Shown here one piece after another: positions 13,510 to 18,261 of a DNA stretch of 18,261 nucleotides. The notes beneath the pieces were generated by a model, which saw nothing but the letters and a program-made list of their open reading frames with translations, was not told where the DNA came from and did no database searches. The position numbers and the translations under genes are program-made. Each line of letters opens with the position of its first letter. Within the stretch, counting starts at the first letter, position 1. Origin of the DNA: Ruminococcus sp. UBA4275 (GTDB lineage: Bacteria > Bacillota > Clostridia > Oscillospirales > Ruminococcaceae); NCBI GenBank assembly GCA_002395085.1, contig DGVV01000178.1:1-18261 (forward strand). Direction: 5' to 3'.

Positions 13510-14978
13510 TGTCCGTCATCCTCCTCATGGCTGATCTCGTTCAAATATGCCTGATATTTTTGCTTTTCCGATGCCAGTGCAGCGGAATCGTGCCGGACGG
13601 TTTCATAATACTGCGTGAGATTTTCCATACTCAGCGCAGCAACTGCACGTTCCAGCGCGCGGGTTTTCTGTATGACGGAATCTGTGCCGGAAACATAGAT
13701 CATCTCACCGAAGCGCACATACACCGTTCGGCCGAAGGAACTGACCGCTGCCGGCAGAATGCCCGTACCGGTTTTCTGTGCGAGGGCGGCTGTTCCCGGC
13801 TGAAAGCGGTTCAGGAAACGCTTTTTTCCTTCCGGCGATTTGTTCTTGCGCGTGCCTTCCGGAAAGATCAGCGCAGTGCGGTTATGCGCGACATAGGAAG
13901 CCAGCTTTTCCGATGCCTGCTGCTTGTCTGCGGGGTCTTTGCGGTCGATGAAAACGCCCAGACCGGTATAGGAAAACAGCCAGCCGCGGAAAGTGTGTTC
14001 GATTTCTTTTGCAGCAAATCCGACAAACGGGCGGTTGCCCAGTGCCAGCCCCAGACGGTATTGATCGGCGCTGTCACAGTGATTGCAGGCGATGATAAAA
14101 CCGTCCTGATACGGCACATTTTCTTTGCCGAATGCCGTGACATGATAAAACAGCTTTGCCGGCAGCCGGATCATCCGGTACAGCGCACGGAAGCGGCGGT
14201 CACCTTTGCGGAATGCGGCCTCATCCAGCCTGACTGCCTGCAAATGCCGCTGATAAGCACGGAAATACGCCGCCTTTTCAGCGCTTGACAACTGCGCAGC
14301 AGCTTCGCGGCTCAGTTTTTGGAAGGGCTTCTGCGGCGGTACATCCAGTGAAAGCAGCGCGGTCTGAATCTCCGCCCAGCTTTTTACACGGGTGATGTTT
14401 TCGTGTGCAGTATCCCGGTTATACGGTGCATCCGGCATCAGCACGCGAAAGCCGTTTTCTGCGAGCATCAGTGCATTGTCTGCGCGGTCTTCGATCATCG
14501 CATCTGCACCGAGTTTGCGGCAGGCAAAGAGTTTATCCTGCGGGCTGAGATCTTCTCTGCAATAATGAATCGCCCGAAAGCGGATGCCGGCTGCTTGCAG
14601 CCATGCTTCAAACCAGTGCCGCGCCATTTTGCCGAGCGGATTGTGGTCTGTGGCGAATTTCCGTGCTGTGACGGCATGAAATTCGCAGCCCTGCTGCGCA
14701 AGCCCCGCAATGACCGCTGCTGCTCCTGCACGCGCCGGTTCGGATTTGCAGTAACGGCGGTAGATGCCGAATGCCTTGCCGTATTTTTTGAGCTTCGGCA
14801 GATCACTGACATCGAACATTTCATCGAGGGCATATGCATCGGGATTGACTGCCTCGCGGGCAAATGCTGCTTTTCCTGCGCGGAGATTGTGCGCGGCGAG
14901 ATCTGTCAGCACGCCGTCGGCATCGCAGCCGATGACGAGCCGGATCTGTTTGCATCCGGTTGTATGTTCCAAACCCAT
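13506..14978 (-). CDS. HAD phosphatase-like / PlsC-type 1-acylglycerol-phosphate acyltransferase fusion
   Basis: The 490-aa protein joins two enzyme folds. Residues about 10-210 form a HAD domain: the nucleophile motif is D19-x-D21 (CDADGVLTD), motif II is T104 (VTAR), the candidate motif III lysine is K149 and the acidic motif IV is E163-D164. A helical linker (about 215-270) leads to a PlsC acyltransferase domain with HX4D (H300 to D305), GVFIDR (341-346), FPEGTR (372-377) and a final ILPAAV. The acyltransferase should esterify lysophosphatidate or a similar lysolipid at the membrane. The HAD part may dephosphorylate a related phosphate ester, but this is inference. The start has GAGG 7 nt upstream (14986-14989 on the plus strand). 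It is the first gene of an operon with the acyl ligase. Confidence 0.88.
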   Translation of the reverse strand: MGLEHTTGCKQIRLVIGCDADGVLTDLAAHNLRAGKAAFAREAVNPDAYALDEMFDVSDLPKLKKYGKAFGIYRRYCKSEPARAGAAAVIAGLAQQGCEFHAVTARKFATDHNPLGKMARHWFEAWLQAAGIRFRAIHYCREDLSPQDKLFACRKLGADAMIEDRADNALMLAENGFRVLMPDAPYNRDTAHENITRVKSWAEIQTALLSLDVPPQKPFQKLSREAAAQLSSAEKAAYFRAYQRHLQAVRLDEAAFRKGDRRFRALYRMIRLPAKLFYHVTAFGKENVPYQDGFIIACNHCDSADQYRLGLALGNRPFVGFAAKEIEHTFRGWLFSYTGLGVFIDRKDPADKQQASEKLASYVAHNRTALIFPEGTRKNKSPEGKKRFLNRFQPGTAALAQKTGTGILPAAVSSFGRTVYVRFGEMIYVSGTDSVIQKTRALERAVAALSMENLTQYYETVRHDSAALASEKQKYQAYLNEISHEEDDGQ

Positions 14979-15015
14979 AACGACACCTCAGATTATAAAA
15001 TACCAATATAAAGAT

Positions 15016-15044
15016 ATTATATCACGAATCGACAAAAGAATCAA
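15016..15044 (-). promoter_or_regulatory. promoter of the HAD-PlsC/acyl-ligase operon
   Basis: Read on the minus strand, TTGATT (plus 15039-15044) and TATAAT (plus 15016-15021) are 17 bp apart, with TGA before the -10. The start codon is about 38 nt downstream of the -10, giving a leader of about 30 nt. Confidence 0.78.
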
Positions 15045-15061
15045 TATTATTCTGCTGTACG

Positions 15062-15099
15062 CCGGCAGTTCCGCAGGCGGAAAAGCGGCGGACTGCCGG
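15062..15099. repeat. imperfect inverted repeat between divergent promoters
   Basis: CCGGCAGT (15062-15069) pairs with ACTGCCGG (15092-15099), with further partial pairing inside (CCGC 15071-15074 with GCGG 15085-15088). No T-run follows on either strand. The arms share the CCGGCAG/CTGCCGG core with the terminators at 11318 and 18232. Nothing else is seen between 15045 and 15142. Confidence 0.55.
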
Positions 15100-15142
15100 A
15101 GAATCATGTCCGGAAAAGTAATAAGATTGCCATAAAAAGCAA

Positions 15143-15171
15143 TTGTCTTCCATACGAAATCGTGCTATAAT
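15143..15171 (+). promoter_or_regulatory. promoter of the pectate lyase gene
   Basis: TTGTCT (15143-15148) and consensus TATAAT (15166-15171) are 17 bp apart, with TGC before the -10. A G-rich SD (15219-15225) lies 6 nt before the ATG at 15232. No catabolite-response-like operator was recognised. Confidence 0.78.
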
Positions 15172-15231
15172 GAGGTTGACAGAAGACGAACGGCGCGCAG
15201 ATGCGCAGAATATGAATCAGGGGGGAACATT

Positions 15232-18222
15232 ATGGAAAAGCACAGAACTTACAGAAGATTGTTTGCTGCACTTGCGGCACTTTCCATGCTGTCTGCGGCA
15301 ATGCCTGCTGCTGTGGCATCAGAAGACCATCCGGCAGCCCTTACGGCGGCGGCAGCAGATACCGGCAGCCGTCTCCGCGTGGACATCAACAAGAATGACG
15401 GCAGAAAGGCATCCTACGCGAAAAATGCGAAAAACTGGCTGCTGGCAGAGGGTGTATCCGCATCGTATACCGTCGGCGGCATTACCTTCAAGCTATCCAA
15501 CGGCGGGTCAGCCGGCGGGAATGTTACCGGTGCGAACAACAAAAAACTTCAGCTTCAAAGCGGTGACTATCCGCGCCTGACAATGGACGGCGCGAAAATC
15601 AAGGACGGCGATAACGGCGGTGTGCTGAAACTGGAAATCAGCGGCCTCAGCAGCGGTGCGCATTCGCTGCAAATGTGGCACTGCAATACAGACGGCTATG
15701 AGAACAGCAATCTGAGTATTTCAGTCAACGGAAACAAGGTGCTGACCGGCGTGAAATGCCCGACCAATGTCAAGGATGAAAATGACGCGGGCATTTCCTA
15801 TGTCACATGGCAGGGCAGCAGCGTGACCATTCTCATCTCGCCGGAGGGCGGCGGCAGACAGGACGTTGCATGGCTGAATGCCTTTGAACTGGACGGTTCC
15901 GATCCGGTAAACGGTGTTTCGCGGATGTCCCCTGCCGATCAGGAAAATCACCTGAATGCTGCGGACGGGCTCTCGTGGACAGCAGGCAGAAATGCGCGTT
16001 CGCATGACGTGTACATCGGCACAAGCTATGATGCCGTATTCAGCGCGGAGAAGGGTTCGCCGGAGTTCAGGGGAAATCAGACCGGCACATCCTATGCGCT
16101 GGATGACAGCTATTCCTCGATCCCGACCTACTACTGGCGCGTGGACACCGTGACGGATACCGGTACGGTGCGGGGTGCGGTGTATTCGTTCAGGGTCAGC
16201 CGCCTCGCTTTCCCGACTGCGGAAGGCTACGGCAGATTTGCACGCGGCGGCAGAGGCGGCACAGTGTATCATGTTACGAATCTCAACGATTCCGGAGAAG
16301 GTTCGCTGCGGTACGGTCTGGAAACGCTCAAAGGACCGCGGACCGTGGTGTTTGATGTCGGCGGCGTGATTGCACTGAAATCGGTTCTCTGCATTCCGGA
16401 GGACGGCGGCGATGTGTATGTTGCGGGACAAACTGCCCCCGGCGACGGCATCACGCTGATTAACTATACCTTCGGCGCAATGGGCAGCGAGGATGTCATC
16501 ATCCGCGATGTGCGCACCCGTGTCGGAGATGTGTCCGGTCAGTCGATGGGCGGCATGGGGATTGCCTCCTGCAACCACACAATCATCGACCACTGTTCTG
16601 TTTCGTGGGCAACAGATGAGGGCCTCTCCTCCCGCGGTGCATCGAATATCACATTCCAGTGGAATATCATCGGAGAATCGCTGCATGATTCCGTTCATTA
16701 TGATGCGGGTGACCGCGGTTCGGGGACGGAAACGCATTCGTTTGCGGCATCCATCGGCGGATATGTCGGGTCGTTCCATCATAATCTGCTGATCGACTGT
16801 ACCGGACGGAACTGGTCACTTGCCGGCGCACTGGAACAGGACGGCGTGACCTACGGCGGCGCACTCGATATCCGGAACAATGTGGTCTACAACTGGCGTG
16901 ACCGCACCACGGACGGCGGTGCGCGGTTCGTGCAGTTTGTTGGCAACTATTATAAGGCGGGTGCTGTCTCGGATACCTCACTGCATCTGGTTTCTGTAGA
17001 CGGCAATGAACTTGGCCTCAGCGATATGCAGCGGCTTTATGCAGCGGGCAATCTGAAGGCGGCACAGAACGGTTCGGTGCTGATTGCGGCAAATGCGGAT
17101 GAATGGGCATCGGGCAAGGCGAAGTCCGGCGGCAAGAATTCGACCAATCAGACCGTGCGCAGCGATGTGCAGTGGTTTGAACCGTATGTCAATACCGAAA
17201 CTGCCGAAAATGCGTACAAATCCGTGACGGCGGGTGCAGGCGCGACTGTTCCCGCGTGGGATTACATTGACAGCCGCTATATTAAAGAGGTCACGACCGG
17301 TTCCTATACTTATACCGGCTCAAAGCAGAAACTCAAGGGCATCATTGATTCGCAGAACGATGCGGGCGGCTATCCGGACAGCAGCCGCTTCAAGGGCGGT
17401 GATGCCCCCGCCGATACAGACCGCGACGGCATTCCGGATGCATGGGAATCTGCGCACGGTCTGAAGCCGAATGATGCGGCAGACGGCGCAGCGGTGTCGC
17501 TTTCGGGTGATGATTATACGAATCTGGAGCTGTATCTGAATGAGCTGGCGGGTGATCCTGTGGCATTCAACGGGAATCCCGTTCCGCCGGAGCCGATTTC
17601 CGGTGCGCTGATTGCATCGGTAGAGGTGCTGGATCAGCAGTACGCCTCCGGCTGGCGCATTGATCCCGCAGCAGAGACAGGAGATGCGGTGTTCACAGAC
17701 CGGACGGCGGAACAGGCGGCAATCACATCGCTGCCGGCAAAGCTGACCGGTGCGGAATTGCTCCTCACGCCCTGCGATGCGAAAAAATCTGCGGCGGAAC
17801 AGGCGGTTGTGACCGCAGCAGAAGATCTCACACTGTATGTGGGACTTGACAGCCGCGTGGAGAATGTTCCTGCGTGGCTCGCTGGCTGGGAGCGGGAATC
17901 CGGCACCGTAGAAACGAGCAATGATGTGACCTTTGTGCTGTATTCCAGACCGCTGCACGCCGGCGAAACCGTCACGCTCGGTGCGAACGGGCAGTCGTCG
18001 TACTGCATGAACTACATTGTGCTGGCGGCGGCAGGCATTCGCCTGATCGGTGACGTCAATCTTGACGGCACGGTTGACCGCGCAGATGCCGTTACCTTGC
18101 AGCAATTTCTGCTGACAGCGCGGATGCTTTCCGAACAACAGAGTGAACCGGCGGATCTCAACGGCGATGAAAAGCTCTCCGCAGTTGATTTGTCGCTGCT
18201 GAAACAGATTCTGATGTCATAA
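15232..18222 (+). CDS. Secreted multidomain pectate lyase with C-terminal type I dockerin
   Basis: The 996-aa enzyme should cleave pectic polysaccharide by beta-elimination outside the cell, docked on a cohesin scaffold. A signal peptide (1 to about 29, ending AAVAS) precedes a beta-rich carbohydrate-binding-like module (about 45-223) and an FN3-like module (about 224-323; YYWRVDTV). A parallel beta-helix lyase domain follows (about 326-690): AEGYGRFARGGRGG, IIDHCSVSWATDE and FHHNLLIDCTGRNWSL. Next come a calcium-binding TSP3-like segment (DTDRDGIPDAWE, 728-739) with GDDYTNLELYLNEL, and a beta-rich accessory domain (about 788-935). The dockerin (about 937-996) has two calcium loops, D941-x-N-x-D945 to D952 and D975-x-N-x-D979 to D986. 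It resembles the PL1 family. The subfamily and exact substrate are not certain. It is monocistronic, between a promoter and a terminator. Confidence 0.92.
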   Translation: MEKHRTYRRLFAALAALSMLSAAMPAAVASEDHPAALTAAAADTGSRLRVDINKNDGRKASYAKNAKNWLLAEGVSASYTVGGITFKLSNGGSAGGNVTGANNKKLQLQSGDYPRLTMDGAKIKDGDNGGVLKLEISGLSSGAHSLQMWHCNTDGYENSNLSISVNGNKVLTGVKCPTNVKDENDAGISYVTWQGSSVTILISPEGGGRQDVAWLNAFELDGSDPVNGVSRMSPADQENHLNAADGLSWTAGRNARSHDVYIGTSYDAVFSAEKGSPEFRGNQTGTSYALDDSYSSIPTYYWRVDTVTDTGTVRGAVYSFRVSRLAFPTAEGYGRFARGGRGGTVYHVTNLNDSGEGSLRYGLETLKGPRTVVFDVGGVIALKSVLCIPEDGGDVYVAGQTAPGDGITLINYTFGAMGSEDVIIRDVRTRVGDVSGQSMGGMGIASCNHTIIDHCSVSWATDEGLSSRGASNITFQWNIIGESLHDSVHYDAGDRGSGTETHSFAASIGGYVGSFHHNLLIDCTGRNWSLAGALEQDGVTYGGALDIRNNVVYNWRDRTTDGGARFVQFVGNYYKAGAVSDTSLHLVSVDGNELGLSDMQRLYAAGNLKAAQNGSVLIAANADEWASGKAKSGGKNSTNQTVRSDVQWFEPYVNTETAENAYKSVTAGAGATVPAWDYIDSRYIKEVTTGSYTYTGSKQKLKGIIDSQNDAGGYPDSSRFKGGDAPADTDRDGIPDAWESAHGLKPNDAADGAAVSLSGDDYTNLELYLNELAGDPVAFNGNPVPPEPISGALIASVEVLDQQYASGWRIDPAAETGDAVFTDRTAEQAAITSLPAKLTGAELLLTPCDAKKSAAEQAVVTAAEDLTLYVGLDSRVENVPAWLAGWERESGTVETSNDVTFVLYSRPLHAGETVTLGANGQSSYCMNYIVLAAAGIRLIGDVNLDGTVDRADAVTLQQFLLTARMLSEQQSEPADLNGDEKLSAVDLSLLKQILMS

Positions 18223-18231
18223 TGCGATGAA

Positions 18232-18261
18232 AAACCGGCAGAGTCCCCACTCTGCCGGTTT
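18232..18261 (+). terminator. terminator of the pectate lyase gene
   Basis: AAACCGGCAGAGT (18232-18244) pairs perfectly over 13 bp with ACTCTGCCGGTTT (18249-18261) around a CCCC loop. The window ends within the T-run. The leading A-run would serve as a T-run for convergent transcription. Confidence 0.9.

Noticed and set aside
16520..16620. Missing RxPxR of classical pectate lyases taken as an inactive enzyme
   Set aside because: The GRNWSL segment (525-530) seems to be a feature of this lyase subgroup rather than a mutation, so inactivity cannot be claimed from it.
1..18261. CRISPR arrays, insertion sequences, prophage or toxin-antitoxin genes
   Set aside because: No direct-repeat array, transposase, integrase, terminal inverted repeats or small toxin-like pair was found.

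Overview
The window looks like a chromosomal segment of a moderately GC-rich anaerobic Bacillota, most likely a Ruminococcus-like member of the Oscillospiraceae. Three things point there: an IspH protein fused to ribosomal protein S1, a layout typical of Clostridia; strong Shine-Dalgarno sites and sigma-A promoters with TGn-extended -10 boxes; and a secreted pectate lyase ending in a type I dockerin, the signature of cellulosome-like systems. The genus is inferred, not proven. Nothing suggests a phage, an IS element or a CRISPR array.

Region 1 (1-4015, plus strand) is a housekeeping operon: recA, recX, rimO and pgsA, closely packed, with rimO and pgsA overlapping. A promoter region with an 11-bp inverted repeat and a possible 13-codon leader ORF precede recA. 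Region 2 (4016-5472) is purA with its own promoter and a strong intrinsic terminator. Region 3 (5473-10204) is a second operon: a membrane protein with zinc ribbons at both ends, a membrane-anchored penicillin-binding-type D-Ala-D-Ala carboxypeptidase, and the IspH-S1 fusion, closed by a strong terminator. The fusion has a near-perfect internal ribosome binding site exactly at the domain junction, so free S1 may also be made.

Region 4 (10205-11350) holds an uncharacterised zinc-ribbon membrane protein and a tRNA-Arg(CCT) whose promoter is interleaved with the upstream terminator hairpin. Region 5 (11368-15044, minus strand) is a two-gene operon: a HAD-PlsC acyltransferase fusion followed, with an ATGA overlap, by an AMP-forming acyl ligase. 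The ligase N-terminus looks like a decayed copy of the same HAD domain. The pair resembles a split version of the E. coli Aas acyltransferase/acyl-ACP synthetase and is the least conventional gene system here. Region 6 (15143-18261, plus strand) is the dockerin-bearing pectate lyase, transcribed divergently from region 5, with its own promoter and a terminator at the window edge.

The points most worth following up are the HAD/PlsC/AMP-ligase pair, the internal start (and a possible internal promoter) in ispH-rpsA, the inverted repeat at the recA promoter, and the substituted active-site motif of the carboxypeptidase.
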